DNA from: Salinimicrobium sp035607535
GTDB lineage: Bacteria > Bacteroidota > Bacteroidia > Flavobacteriales > Flavobacteriaceae
DNA length: 64,000 nucleotides
NCBI RefSeq assembly: GCF_035607535.1
Contig: NZ_JAYDZX010000017.1
Span: forward strand, 363,465-427,464
Direction: 5' to 3'
Each line of letters begins with the position of its first letter. Positions within the stretch are counted from its first letter, which is position 1. A program made the translations under genes and the position numbers. The notes below the pieces were generated by a model. It had not been told where the DNA came from. It did no database searches and was given only the letters and a program-made list of their open reading frames with translations. This document shows, piece by piece, positions 43,409 to 52,510 of this stretch.

Positions 43409-44302
43409 ATGAAAGAACCACTTGTATCTATTATAATCCCAACATTCAATCGCAGTACATTCTTACGGGAGACAATAAATTCAGTCAAAGAACAATCTTA
43501 TCATAACTGGGAATGTTTAGTGGTAGATGATGGTTCTTCAGATTTCACTAAGGAATTAATGGAGTTTATTTTGGCTGAAGATTCGAGAATTAAATATCTC
43601 AAACGTCCTGAAACATGGTTGAAAGGTGCTAATTCTTGTCGAAATTTTGGTTTTAAGAAAAGTAAAGGGGAATATATTCAATGGCTGGATTCTGATGATA
43701 TTATTTCTAGTGAGAAGCTGGAAAGCCAGATTAAATGTATGCTGCAAAATGATGCTGATTTGGCAACTTGTAAATGGGGACGTTTTTATCAATTGAGCGA
43801 TGCCAGGATATCACCTGATTTAAAGGAGTATAAAGATTTTGACTCTTCCCTCTTGTTTTTTGAAGCTCTTGCCCAGTCCAAAGGTTTTTTTCCAATTCAT
43901 GCATATTTATTTAAAAGAGAATTGATAGAAAAAGGTGGTGGCTGGTTAAGTTTGTTAAATATTAACCAGGATGGAGAATTCATGGCACGGATGATCATCA
44001 ATTCAAGTAAAATATGTTTTTCCAATAAAGGTGTGGCATATTATAGATTTTCTCAGCAAGGGGTTAGTGCTTACGATTCCTGTCAAAAGGTGGAAAATCT
44101 TATAAACAGTTGGAGAATAATTGAAGCCTATTTGAAAATTAAATATAACGGAACACATTTTGAATTTATTGAAACTGCAAAAAGGAATATTTATAAAGCA
44201 AATATTGGGCGAAAGGAAGTTATTGAAGGAAATAGAGAATTCTTTAAGAATATTGATAAAGGAGGGTTGAAAAAGGTTGTAAAGAAATTTTTGCTTAAAT
44301 GA
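43409..44302 (+). CDS. glycosyltransferase family 2 protein (CRNYGF paralogue 3)
   Basis: A 297-residue GT2 enzyme. LVSIIIPTFNRSTFLRETIN, CLVVDDGSSDFTKEL, KGANSCRNFGFKKSKGEYIQWLDSDD and NINQDGEFMARMII match the paralogues at 39.5 and 40.4 kb. The C-terminus is short and basic. It overlaps the next gene by four bases. Confidence 0.9.
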   Translation: MKEPLVSIIIPTFNRSTFLRETINSVKEQSYHNWECLVVDDGSSDFTKELMEFILAEDSRIKYLKRPETWLKGANSCRNFGFKKSKGEYIQWLDSDDIISSEKLESQIKCMLQNDADLATCKWGRFYQLSDARISPDLKEYKDFDSSLLFFEALAQSKGFFPIHAYLFKRELIEKGGGWLSLLNINQDGEFMARMIINSSKICFSNKGVAYYRFSQQGVSAYDSCQKVENLINSWRIIEAYLKIKYNGTHFEFIETAKRNIYKANIGRKEVIEGNREFFKNIDKGGLKKVVKKFLLK

Positions 44303-45240
44303 GTCCTGTTGTAAGCATTATAATGCCAACTTTTAATAGGGCTCATTATTTAAAAGAAACCCTGAAAAGTATCGTTAATCAATCATTTCATTCTTGGGAG
44401 TGTCTTATAATAGATGACGGTAGTACTGATCACACAAAAGAAGTTCTCAAACCATATTTAAATGCTGATCAAAGAATTAAATTCATTGAACGGACAGTAA
44501 GCCATCTAAAGGGCCCTGCAGGATGTCGAAATCAGGGAATAGAATTGGCGAAAGGTTCTTATGTAGTTTTTTTTGATAGTGATGATATTGTACATCCTGA
44601 CTTGTTGAAAATCAGTATGAATTCGATTAGATCCAACCCCAACCTTCAGTTTTGTAATTATGAAAAAAAACCTTTTTCAGGGTTGTGGTCGGATAATTTT
44701 GAAACCTTGGATAACTATAAACCAAATTACAATCGGTTAATAGAATTTAAGAATCTTGAAGATATAGTAACTCAGAAAATTGGGTTCGCATGTTGTACAG
44801 TTCTATGGGATAAAAAGGTTTTTGGAAATGACCGATTTAATGAAGAATTAACCTATGCAGAGGAGTGGGAATTCTATATTAGGTTATTTTCTAAAGAAAT
44901 AAAGGGCTCAGCTATTAATAAGATTTTATACTTCAATAGAAAACATCCTGATTCAAATACCGGACAATTTTGGAATAATAACCCGGCAAGAAGAGCTTCT
45001 AAGGTTAAGGCTGTTGAATTGGTGATAGACCATTTAAAGGCTAATACATGTTTGTCCAGGAATATGGTCAAACATTTTATACAGTTAGGGTTTTTATTAA
45101 AAGAAAAAGCGATAATAAATAAGGTGTTAAAAGCAACAGATGCTGATTTGTGGAAAAGAATGAAGTATAATGGAGGTTATCTTTTCTACCCTTTTTTTAA
45201 ACAATTTTTTATTTTCAAATCAAAACTTAAATCTTCTTGA
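44299..45240 (+). CDS. glycosyltransferase family 2 protein (CRNYGF-like paralogue 4)
   Basis: A 313-residue GT2 enzyme. VVSIIMPTFNRAHYLKETLK, CLIIDDGSTDHTKEV, GPAGCRNQGIELAKGSYVVFFDSDD and TYAEEWEFYIRLFSK are seen. It is the most diverged member of the CRNYGF set: the run reads GCRNQGI. It ends in a hydrophobic, aromatic stretch (LFYPFFKQFFIFK). The next gene starts inside its stop. Confidence 0.9.
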   Translation: MSPVVSIIMPTFNRAHYLKETLKSIVNQSFHSWECLIIDDGSTDHTKEVLKPYLNADQRIKFIERTVSHLKGPAGCRNQGIELAKGSYVVFFDSDDIVHPDLLKISMNSIRSNPNLQFCNYEKKPFSGLWSDNFETLDNYKPNYNRLIEFKNLEDIVTQKIGFACCTVLWDKKVFGNDRFNEELTYAEEWEFYIRLFSKEIKGSAINKILYFNRKHPDSNTGQFWNNNPARRASKVKAVELVIDHLKANTCLSRNMVKHFIQLGFLLKEKAIINKVLKATDADLWKRMKYNGGYLFYPFFKQFFIFKSKLKSS

Positions 45241-46340
45241 AAATTTTAATTTGTTTCGGTACACGCCCTGAAGCTATAAAAATGGCTCCTGTAATTCGAG
45301 AACTGAAAAAAGAAAAGCTTTCCTTTAAAATTTGCGTTACAGCTCAACATAGGGAAATGCTGGACCAAGTCCTTGACTTCTTTAATATCCAACCTGATTA
45401 TGATCTTTCTTTAATGAAGCCTGATCAATCATTGAATAGTTTAAGTTCTGGAATTTTAAGAGATATTGATAAGATCTTAAATAAGGAAGAACCGGAATTA
45501 GTATTAGTTCATGGTGATACGACTACCTCTGTTATGGTTGCCTTGGCAGCATTTCATAGGAAAATAAAAATAGCACATATCGAAGCAGGTTTGAGAACAT
45601 TTAAAAGTAATTCACCTTTTCCTGAAGAAATCAACAGGCAGATAACCGCTCGGCTCGCTAGTATTAATTTTGCTCCAACTCTTCAGGCTAGGGAAAACTT
45701 ATTATTGGAAAATATTTCATCGCAAAAAATATTTGTTACGGGAAACACTATAGTTGATGCCCTTAATGAAGGAGCAAATAGGCTTCTTAGTTTTGATCAA
45801 GAAAATTTACTGTTGCAAGCTGGATTGGATGGCGAAATCTCATCAAAATATATACTAGTTACAGGGCATCGGCGTGAAAATTTCGGACCAGACTTTGAGG
45901 ATTTTTGTGAAGCTCTTCTGAAAATTTCCACTTCCTTAAAAATTGATATTATTTACCCAGTACATTTAAATCCTAAGGTTCAAGGCCCTGTAAATCGTAT
46001 TTTAAGGAATAAAAAAGGAATTAATTTAATACCTCCTGTAAATTATCCTACGATGCTATGGCTGATAAAAAATTGCGAATTCGTAATTTCAGATTCTGGG
46101 GGTATTCAAGAGGAAGCTCCAAGTTTAGGGAAAATAGTATTAGTAACAAGAAAAGTATCAGAACGAATGGAAGCTGTTGAGGCCGGAACTTCTATTCTAG
46201 TGGGGACAGATCCTTCTATTATTTTTAATGAAGCCAAAAAACTATTGAGTGAAAATAATGTCCCAAATTCAATTAATAATCCTTTTGGAGATGGGATGGC
46301 TGCAAAACGTATTGTCGAAATTTTATTGAATCAAATTTGA
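45237..46340 (+). CDS. wecB: UDP-N-acetylglucosamine 2-epimerase, non-hydrolysing
   Basis: Interconverts UDP-GlcNAc and UDP-ManNAc. The 367-residue sequence starts MKILICFGTRPEAIKMAPVI. It has VTAQHREMLDQVLDFF, LVHGDTTTSVMVALAAFHR, HIEAGLRTFKSNSPFPEEINR, VTGHRRENFG and ISDSGGIQEEAPSLGK, all hallmarks of WecB rather than NeuC. The start codon is TTG, overlapping the previous stop (TTGA). With neuC also present, the locus can make both UDP-ManNAc and free ManNAc. No WecC dehydrogenase is in the window. Confidence 0.95.
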   Translation: MKILICFGTRPEAIKMAPVIRELKKEKLSFKICVTAQHREMLDQVLDFFNIQPDYDLSLMKPDQSLNSLSSGILRDIDKILNKEEPELVLVHGDTTTSVMVALAAFHRKIKIAHIEAGLRTFKSNSPFPEEINRQITARLASINFAPTLQARENLLLENISSQKIFVTGNTIVDALNEGANRLLSFDQENLLLQAGLDGEISSKYILVTGHRRENFGPDFEDFCEALLKISTSLKIDIIYPVHLNPKVQGPVNRILRNKKGINLIPPVNYPTMLWLIKNCEFVISDSGGIQEEAPSLGKIVLVTRKVSERMEAVEAGTSILVGTDPSIIFNEAKKLLSENNVPNSINNPFGDGMAAKRIVEILLNQI

Positions 46341-47581
46341 CAAAGGAGTCGTTTAAAATTCTTATTGTCTCAGAATCCTTGGATGTGGATTCGGGTAGTG
46401 GAGCTAAAGCTAATGTAAGTCTTATAAAAAACTTATTAAAAGCTGGCTTTAAGCTAAAGGTTTATCATTATACCCGTACAGAAGTAAAAATTGAAGGAGC
46501 TGACCTGATTTCGATACCTGAAAACCGGTCAAGTTTACTTTTTTTTCTAAGTCGTATAGAAAGGTATATTCGGAAATATCTTAAAATTAGTTTAAACCCG
46601 AAAATTGAAAAAAAAACCGGTTTTTCTTTTACTCTGTATAATGACCGAAATAGCATAACCGCTTCTCTTATAAATGAAAAAGGTTTTAATCCTGATTGGA
46701 TTTTGACTCTAAGTCAAGGCGGAAGTTTCAGGCCTCATCATGCCCTTTTAAAACTTCCTGAATGGCATCGAAAGTGGATCGCTTATATTCACGATCCTTA
46801 TCCCATGCACTGGTATCCCAAACCCTATACCTGGAGAGAGTCAGGTTTTAGCACTAAACAGGAGTTTATGATGGAGGTTGCTGATAAATGTAAGTATGCC
46901 GCATTTCCTTCCCTCCATCTTAAAGAGTGGATGGGCTCTCACTACAGCCCGTACAATGAAAAAGGCATCGTGATTCCCCATCAGCTGAATCATAATTTGC
47001 CGTCAGAAAAACCTGAAGAAGTAGATTTGCCATCTGACGAATTCATCGTTTTGCATGCAGGTAACATGTTGCAGGCTCGTCAGCCGCAAGGCCTGATTAA
47101 TGGTTTTAAGAAATTTCTTTTAAATAATCCAAATGCTAGGGCGCGGCTTATTCATGTGGGGCCCACGGTACATTATCAGGCTTACCTTTCAAGTGAGGCT
47201 GCAGAAAATGAGCGAATAGAAGTCTATTGTGATAATATGCATTTTAAAAAGGTTGCCTGTTTGCAGGAAAATGCTTCGGTCAATGTAATAATTGAAGCGA
47301 AAGCTGAAATTAGTCCTTTTCTTCCCGGGAAATTTCCTCATTGTATCGCCGCAGGAAAACCTATATTATTACTGGGTCCCCCAAAAAGCGAAGTAAGAAG
47401 GTTAATGGGTGAAGATTATCCTTTTTGGGCAGAAATAGATAATGAAGAAAAAATATGCCAATTATTGAGTAATCTATATGAGAATTGGGAGGCTGGATTC
47501 CTGTCTTCTGATTATAAGGAAATAAAAGAGTATTTATCAGAAAACCATCTTAAAGAGGTAATAGAAGGTTTGAGAAGTTAA
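46337..47581 (+). CDS. GT-B-type glycosyltransferase
   Basis: A 414-residue cytosolic protein. It opens FKILIVSESLDVDSGSGAKA, a Rossmann strand and Gly-rich loop. WIAYIHDPYPMHWYPKPYTW is the acceptor-domain loop. FIVLHAGNMLQARQPQGLI, ARLIHVGPTVHY and SPFLPGKFPHCIAAGKPILL outline the donor domain. The E-x7-E motif is weak (EISPFLPGK). TTG start inside the previous stop. From about its middle onward the DNA is less AT-rich, so a composition boundary falls here. Confidence 0.78.
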   Translation: MTKESFKILIVSESLDVDSGSGAKANVSLIKNLLKAGFKLKVYHYTRTEVKIEGADLISIPENRSSLLFFLSRIERYIRKYLKISLNPKIEKKTGFSFTLYNDRNSITASLINEKGFNPDWILTLSQGGSFRPHHALLKLPEWHRKWIAYIHDPYPMHWYPKPYTWRESGFSTKQEFMMEVADKCKYAAFPSLHLKEWMGSHYSPYNEKGIVIPHQLNHNLPSEKPEEVDLPSDEFIVLHAGNMLQARQPQGLINGFKKFLLNNPNARARLIHVGPTVHYQAYLSSEAAENERIEVYCDNMHFKKVACLQENASVNVIIEAKAEISPFLPGKFPHCIAAGKPILLLGPPKSEVRRLMGEDYPFWAEIDNEEKICQLLSNLYENWEAGFLSSDYKEIKEYLSENHLKEVIEGLRS

Positions 47582-48729
47582 TGAAGATCCTGATGGTTTC
47601 CATATTTGCCCCGCATTTCTTTAACTGGACCGAACAGTTGAAAGATTCAGGGCATGAAGTTTACTGGCTGGATGTTTTCGATTCCAATACCCATGTAGAG
47701 AAAATAGATTTCGCGGAGCAAATTACAGGATGGCGTTATAAGCAGGATTTTAAAGGGCGTTATTTGTTAAAAAGCAAGGCCCCCAAACTGAACAAGCTTA
47801 TAAACCTTCTGAATGAACGGAATCTTACGGATGTGTTGGAAGCCAAGATAAAGGAGATCCGGCCGGATGTGGTTCACAGCTTTGTGATTTACTTGTCGGG
47901 AGTTCCGGTCCTGCCCGTAATTGAAAAATTTCCCGAACTGAAATGGATCCTTTCCACCTGGGGGAGTGATCTGTTTTATTACAGGAAACATCAAGAATAT
48001 CTGGAGGGAATAAAAAAGGTCTTGCCAAAGATCGATTACTTATTTACAGATTGTAAAAGGGACCATCAGATCGCGCTGGAAAACGGTTTTAATGGGAAAT
48101 TTTTGGGAGCCTTTCCCGGAGGTGGTGGCTTTGATCTTGAGAAACTGGAAGAGTATTTTCTGCCATTTGACGAAAGAAATGTGATCCTAATAAAAGGTTA
48201 CCAGGGGAAACACGGGAAATGTTTGGAGGTATTAAAGGCGATCTCAGGGTTGCATGCTGAGATAAAAAATTATGAACTAGTGATCTTTGGCGCTCCGACT
48301 GAAGTTTTTGATTACATAGAATCTTCAAAATTGAAAACATGGAATAACCTGCAATGTTTGGAGAAACTGCCTCCTGAAAAGGTGCTGCAATTGATGGGGA
48401 GATCGTTTATGTATATTGGTAATAGCAGTTCTGACGGGATGCCGAACACTCTACTGGAAGCGATGGTTATGGGGGCATTTCCCGTGCAGTCAAATCCCGG
48501 GGGGGCGACTTCCGAATTAATAGAAAACAGGAAGAATGGGTTGTTGATCGAAGACCCCTTTGATATTCAGGCAATACAGGGTGATTTAAAAGAAGCGATA
48601 TCCGGTGCTCTGGATGTCAAGACGGGAATTGCCTATAATTTTGAAAATATTAGGCCTTTGCTGGACAGGAACAAGGTTCGGAAGCAGGTCTTGGAAAAAT
48701 ATAAGTTAATAGAAAGCGAATTAAATTAA
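47581..48729 (+). CDS. glycosyltransferase family 4 protein
   Basis: A 382-residue GT-B enzyme starting MKILMVSIFAPHFFNWTEQL. KWILSTWGSDLFYYRKHQ is the acceptor loop. The donor side has VILIKGYQGKHGKCLEVLKA, YELVIFGAPTEVFDYI and SSSDGMPNTLLEAMVMGAFPV with the acidic motif. The start overlaps the previous stop by one base. The DNA is more balanced in base composition than the block before. Confidence 0.87.
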   Translation: MKILMVSIFAPHFFNWTEQLKDSGHEVYWLDVFDSNTHVEKIDFAEQITGWRYKQDFKGRYLLKSKAPKLNKLINLLNERNLTDVLEAKIKEIRPDVVHSFVIYLSGVPVLPVIEKFPELKWILSTWGSDLFYYRKHQEYLEGIKKVLPKIDYLFTDCKRDHQIALENGFNGKFLGAFPGGGGFDLEKLEEYFLPFDERNVILIKGYQGKHGKCLEVLKAISGLHAEIKNYELVIFGAPTEVFDYIESSKLKTWNNLQCLEKLPPEKVLQLMGRSFMYIGNSSSDGMPNTLLEAMVMGAFPVQSNPGGATSELIENRKNGLLIEDPFDIQAIQGDLKEAISGALDVKTGIAYNFENIRPLLDRNKVRKQVLEKYKLIESELN

Positions 48730-49809
48730 TTGGAGAAGAGATTTTCAATAATATATGCCAACCGAAACCGTGATCCCGAAAGGATAAGAAAATCCTTTGA
48801 ATCCTTGGAAAAACAGACAGCTAGCTCATTTCAGGTCATATTTGTGGATTACGGAAGTACGCCCAAGCTAATTCCGGAATATCAGAAAACTGCAGAGGAT
48901 TTTCCTTTTGTGAAAACGTATTTTTTGAATGTTTCTCAAGTACTGTGGAACAAAAGTAAAGCCCTGAATTATGGGATCAGAAAAGCCGTGGGGGATTATA
49001 TCTTTATTGCCGATGTGGATCTGATCTTTCATCCTGAAGCCCTATCACTGTTTGAGCAACTTGCTGGCCCGGAGAAATTTTCCCTTTTTAAACTGGGATA
49101 TTTGAGTAAGAAAGAGTCAGAGAAACTGAAAGAAAATTATTCTTTTGAACAACTCAAGCCTGCCAGGTATGGCACTGTGAACGGGATGATCCTGGCGGAT
49201 AAAAAAGCCCTGCAGGATGTGGAAGGTCTGGATGAGTTCTTTCATTTTTATGGGGCCGAGGATGAGGACCTGGTCGCCCGTCTGGAAAATGGGGGTTACA
49301 AAAGAGAAAGGGTAGACGCCGAATATTTTTACCACAACTGGCACCTGAGTTTTTCAGGTTCTGAAGACGAATTGCTCACTGGTAACCCGCGGGTTAAAAA
49401 TATTATGAGGCTTAATCAGCGACACTTTCAGAGGAATCGGGAACTGGGGATCATCAAATCCTCTCAAATGGGTGAGGTCATTTCCACGGAAAGATCGGTT
49501 CTTTTAAAAGACCCTACAAAAAACTTTCGAGTAAAGAATATCCTGGCACATGTTGAGCACTTTCTTCGAGTGGAACTCCCTTCTCTTAAAGGAGAAGTCG
49601 TTAAAGTGGAGTTCGTGGAGGATCCTTATTTTAATTCTTTCAAATACAGAATTAAAAAACTGCTGAGAAAACAAACCCAGCCTTATATCTCGATGAAAGA
49701 GGTGAACGATATGCTCCTGAAGGAAATCGTTTTCTGTTACAGGGATTACAACTATTCTTTTAAGGTGGAAGATGATCTAAAAAGAATAAGCTTTAGCATA
49801 GCCTTATGA
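48730..49809 (+). CDS. glycosyltransferase family 2 protein (galactosyl-type)
   Basis: A 359-residue GT2 enzyme with TTG start. FSIIYANRNRDPERIRKSFE, VIFVDYGSTPKLI, WNKSKALNYGIRKAVGDYIFIADVDLIF (DxD as ADVDL) and the late GLDEFFHFYGAEDEDLVARL resemble the N- and C-terminal halves of galactosyltransferase-type GT2 proteins. An extra C-terminal region of about 100 residues follows. It overlaps the next gene by four bases. Confidence 0.85.
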   Translation: MEKRFSIIYANRNRDPERIRKSFESLEKQTASSFQVIFVDYGSTPKLIPEYQKTAEDFPFVKTYFLNVSQVLWNKSKALNYGIRKAVGDYIFIADVDLIFHPEALSLFEQLAGPEKFSLFKLGYLSKKESEKLKENYSFEQLKPARYGTVNGMILADKKALQDVEGLDEFFHFYGAEDEDLVARLENGGYKRERVDAEYFYHNWHLSFSGSEDELLTGNPRVKNIMRLNQRHFQRNRELGIIKSSQMGEVISTERSVLLKDPTKNFRVKNILAHVEHFLRVELPSLKGEVVKVEFVEDPYFNSFKYRIKKLLRKQTQPYISMKEVNDMLLKEIVFCYRDYNYSFKVEDDLKRISFSIAL

Positions 49810-50474
49810 AAAATAAGCAAAAGCTTTCGCGAGCTTACCGCAAATTTGAACATGCTAAAGGGAATCAGTATATAGCCAGTGAATTCGCGGTACGCAAGTT
49901 AGCGGAATTGATCACCTGCTTCAAAAGTAAAAGAGTCCTGGAAGTAGGCTTGGGTATTGGAAGTATTTCGGGTTCCCTTCTTGATCTTAAGAAAGATCAT
50001 ATCAAGTGTTATTCCGGTACAGAAGACAATTCATATTGTCTGAAAGCTCTAAATAAAAATTTGGGAGTCAATCAAAGTAAACTGAATATTTATTCCGAGA
50101 TCAAAGAAGTGCCCACCGATAAGAAGTTTGACCTTGTTATTATTGACGGAAAGGATCATAATTTAAGGGAGATTGAAAAACTGGTGTCACCCCGAGGAAT
50201 AATCGCGATTGAGGGCGATAGGCTGCCTCAGCAAAGTATTCTTGAAGAAATGTTTCCAAATAACATAGTGGTACATAGTATCAGCCTTATAAAAAATTCT
50301 GTCAAAAGCCCTTTTCCCTCAGATAAATGGCAGGGCGGACTGAAAATTATTTTTATCAGCCCCTGTTTAAAACAAAGGCTTTGGTGGTTGAAAGAAAAAA
50401 TAATGACTAAAATAAAGTATCAATACCCCGGAAGGCATTTTGGAGGGAAGTCTTCTCAAAAGAAAAAATTATAA
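49806..50474 (+). CDS. class I SAM methyltransferase-like protein
   Basis: A 222-residue protein with a Rossmann methyltransferase core: RVLEVGLGIGSISGSLLDL, then YSGTEDNSYCLKAL, KKFDLVIIDGKDHNLREIEK and SPRGIIAIEGDRLPQQ. The C-terminal third is very basic (RLWWLKEKIMTKIKYQYPGR). The target is unknown; its position just before neuB suggests a sugar. A strict SAM motif (GxGxG) is present as GLGIG. Confidence 0.78.
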   Translation: MKNKQKLSRAYRKFEHAKGNQYIASEFAVRKLAELITCFKSKRVLEVGLGIGSISGSLLDLKKDHIKCYSGTEDNSYCLKALNKNLGVNQSKLNIYSEIKEVPTDKKFDLVIIDGKDHNLREIEKLVSPRGIIAIEGDRLPQQSILEEMFPNNIVVHSISLIKNSVKSPFPSDKWQGGLKIIFISPCLKQRLWWLKEKIMTKIKYQYPGRHFGGKSSQKKKL

Positions 50475-50477
50475 AAA

Positions 50478-51482
50478 ATGTTCATCATAGCAGAAGTCGC
50501 CCAAGCCCATGACGGCTCATTCAAAAAGGCTATTGATTATATTGATGCCCTTGCGACAACAGGCGTGGATGCCATCAAATTTCAGGTGCATATTGCCGAT
50601 GCCGAAAGCAGTATTCACGAACCTTTTCGCGTTAAGTTCTCTGAACGAGATAAAACCCGGTTCGAGTACTGGAAACGCATGGAATTTGACCTGGATGAAT
50701 GGAAGCAGCTCAAAGCAAAGTGTGACGAAAAAGGAGTTGAATTCCTGGCCTCTCCGTTCAGTAATGCGGCGGTCGACCTTTTGGAAAAAATAGGAGTGAA
50801 GCGATATAAGATAGGTTCGGGGGAGGTTAACAATCTCCTTTTATTGGAAAAGATCGCCCGTACAGGAAAACCCATTATTTTATCCTCGGGTATGAGTTCC
50901 TTCAAAGAAATGGATGCCACAGTGGATTTTTTAAGATCAAAAAATGTGGAATTCTCCATTCTCCAGTGTACCACGGCCTATCCTACCCAGCCTGAAAATT
51001 ATGGCCTGAACGTGATCCCCGAGTTAAAGGAAAGATATAATGTGACTATAGGTTATTCAGATCATTCAGCCAGGCTTGAAACCTGCATCGCAGCGACAGC
51101 AATGGGAGCTGAGATCCTGGAATTTCATGCGGTATTCGACCGAAATAGTTCTGGTCCCGATGCTTCGTCTTCCCTTGAAATGAACCAAATCACTCAACTG
51201 GTTGAAGCCGTTCGCAGTCTTGAAACCGCATTTAAAAATCCGGTGGATAAAACCAGTAGCCGTTCTTTTGATGAGCTTAAGAATATCTTCGAAAAATCCC
51301 TTGCGGTGAATAAGGACCTGCTTGCCGGACATATCCTGAAATTTGAGGATCTGGAAGCCAAGAAGCCGAAAGGTTTTGGAATGGATGCCTCAAAATTTGA
51401 GACAGTGATCGGAAAAAGTTTAAATAAGGACCTGAAAAAATGGGATTTCCTTCTAAGTTCAGATCTTAGCCAGTATGACTAA
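50478..51482 (+). CDS. neuB: N-acetylneuraminate (nonulosonate) synthase
   Basis: Condenses ManNAc (or an analogue) with PEP to give a nonulosonic acid. The 334 residues begin FIIAEVAQAHDGSFKKAIDYI. KFQVHIADAES, YKIGSGEVNN, GKPIILSSGMSSFKEM, CTTAYPTQPENYGLNVIPEL and GYSDHSARLETCIAATAMGA are typical. A C-terminal SAF/antifreeze-like part starts near 270. EFHAVFDRNSSGPDASSSLE contains the catalytic-loop residues. NeuA and NeuC are encoded 28-31 kb away on the other strand. Sialic, legionaminic and pseudaminic synthases cannot be separated with certainty by eye. Confidence 0.92.
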   Translation: MFIIAEVAQAHDGSFKKAIDYIDALATTGVDAIKFQVHIADAESSIHEPFRVKFSERDKTRFEYWKRMEFDLDEWKQLKAKCDEKGVEFLASPFSNAAVDLLEKIGVKRYKIGSGEVNNLLLLEKIARTGKPIILSSGMSSFKEMDATVDFLRSKNVEFSILQCTTAYPTQPENYGLNVIPELKERYNVTIGYSDHSARLETCIAATAMGAEILEFHAVFDRNSSGPDASSSLEMNQITQLVEAVRSLETAFKNPVDKTSSRSFDELKNIFEKSLAVNKDLLAGHILKFEDLEAKKPKGFGMDASKFETVIGKSLNKDLKKWDFLLSSDLSQYD

Positions 51483-52497
51483 AATAGTGGTCCATCTGAA
51501 TTCGACGCTTCATCATTTCAGCCAGCTATTGGCCGGATTCCAGTTCCTGAGTGATAACAGAAAGATCTCTTTGGAGTACAAGGCTGACTTTGGGAGATAT
51601 CCGGGAGATGTTTTTATAGCGGAAGTGAATGGATCAAAGGTGTTCTTTGACCTTGCAGATAACAGCGAGATAAAGCATGACTTATATAAAGAAGCCGATT
51701 TTTATGTAAAACGGATGTTGCTAAACACAGATTATACAAGATCAGAAAAATTAATTCCTTATGGTCTGTATTTTCCGGTATACTACAGGAACCCTGAACT
51801 GAAGTATCTTTTCCTGAAAGACTCTTCCTTAATAAAATATTCTTTGAAGTACTGGAAAAGTATTTCCGCTCTTCTTGATCTGAAGGACGGGATCTCTGTG
51901 AATGAATTAAAAAATGTGGAGTCGGAACCGGCAGAAGGCGAACAGGTCATTTTCAGGGCAAGACTCTGGGACCCTGGCAATAATTCGACTTCCTGGAAAA
52001 AAGAGGAGAGGATTATACTTAATGAGCAACGTATAGAAATCAATCGAGCCTTGAAAAGGCAATTCGGTTCTAAATTTACAGGAGGGATCCTGAGGAATGA
52101 ATATTCGGAAAATATATGTCCTGACCTTGTATTACCCGGTGAAGAATATCATAGAAAAAAATATTTTAAAATTCTGAAGACTGCTTCCATTGGGATTGTG
52201 AACCAGGGGTTGGAAGGGAGTATAGGGGCAAAACTTGGGGAATATGTCGCCAATGGCCTGGCTATATTAACCACTCCTGTTTCTCAGTATGAAATCCCGG
52301 GATTTGAGGAAGGGAAAAATTACCTTACCTATAAAAATGCCGCGGAGTGTATAGAGTTAGTGAACGAACTTTTTCACAATGTGGCTTCACGAAAAAAGTT
52401 ACAGAGAAATAACAAGGAATATTACGCCACGGTTTTACATCCCGGAAAGAAAGTGCAGATTATCCTGGATCAAATAACCGGAAAAATTTCAGTTTAA
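51475..52497 (+). CDS. glycosyltransferase-like protein
   Basis: A 340-residue protein with GT-B-like features in its C-terminal half: SIGIVNQGLEGSIGAKLGEY then VANGLAILTTPVSQYEIPGF, a donor-site region, and ECIELVNELFHN. The N-terminal half (TKIVVHLNSTLHHFSQLLAG) fits no family I can name. It overlaps neuB by eight bases. Next to neuB, a sialyltransferase-like role is possible but unsupported. Confidence 0.6.
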   Translation: MTKIVVHLNSTLHHFSQLLAGFQFLSDNRKISLEYKADFGRYPGDVFIAEVNGSKVFFDLADNSEIKHDLYKEADFYVKRMLLNTDYTRSEKLIPYGLYFPVYYRNPELKYLFLKDSSLIKYSLKYWKSISALLDLKDGISVNELKNVESEPAEGEQVIFRARLWDPGNNSTSWKKEERIILNEQRIEINRALKRQFGSKFTGGILRNEYSENICPDLVLPGEEYHRKKYFKILKTASIGIVNQGLEGSIGAKLGEYVANGLAILTTPVSQYEIPGFEEGKNYLTYKNAAECIELVNELFHNVASRKKLQRNNKEYYATVLHPGKKVQIILDQITGKISV

Positions 52498-52510
52498 ACA
52501 AAGTTACTAC

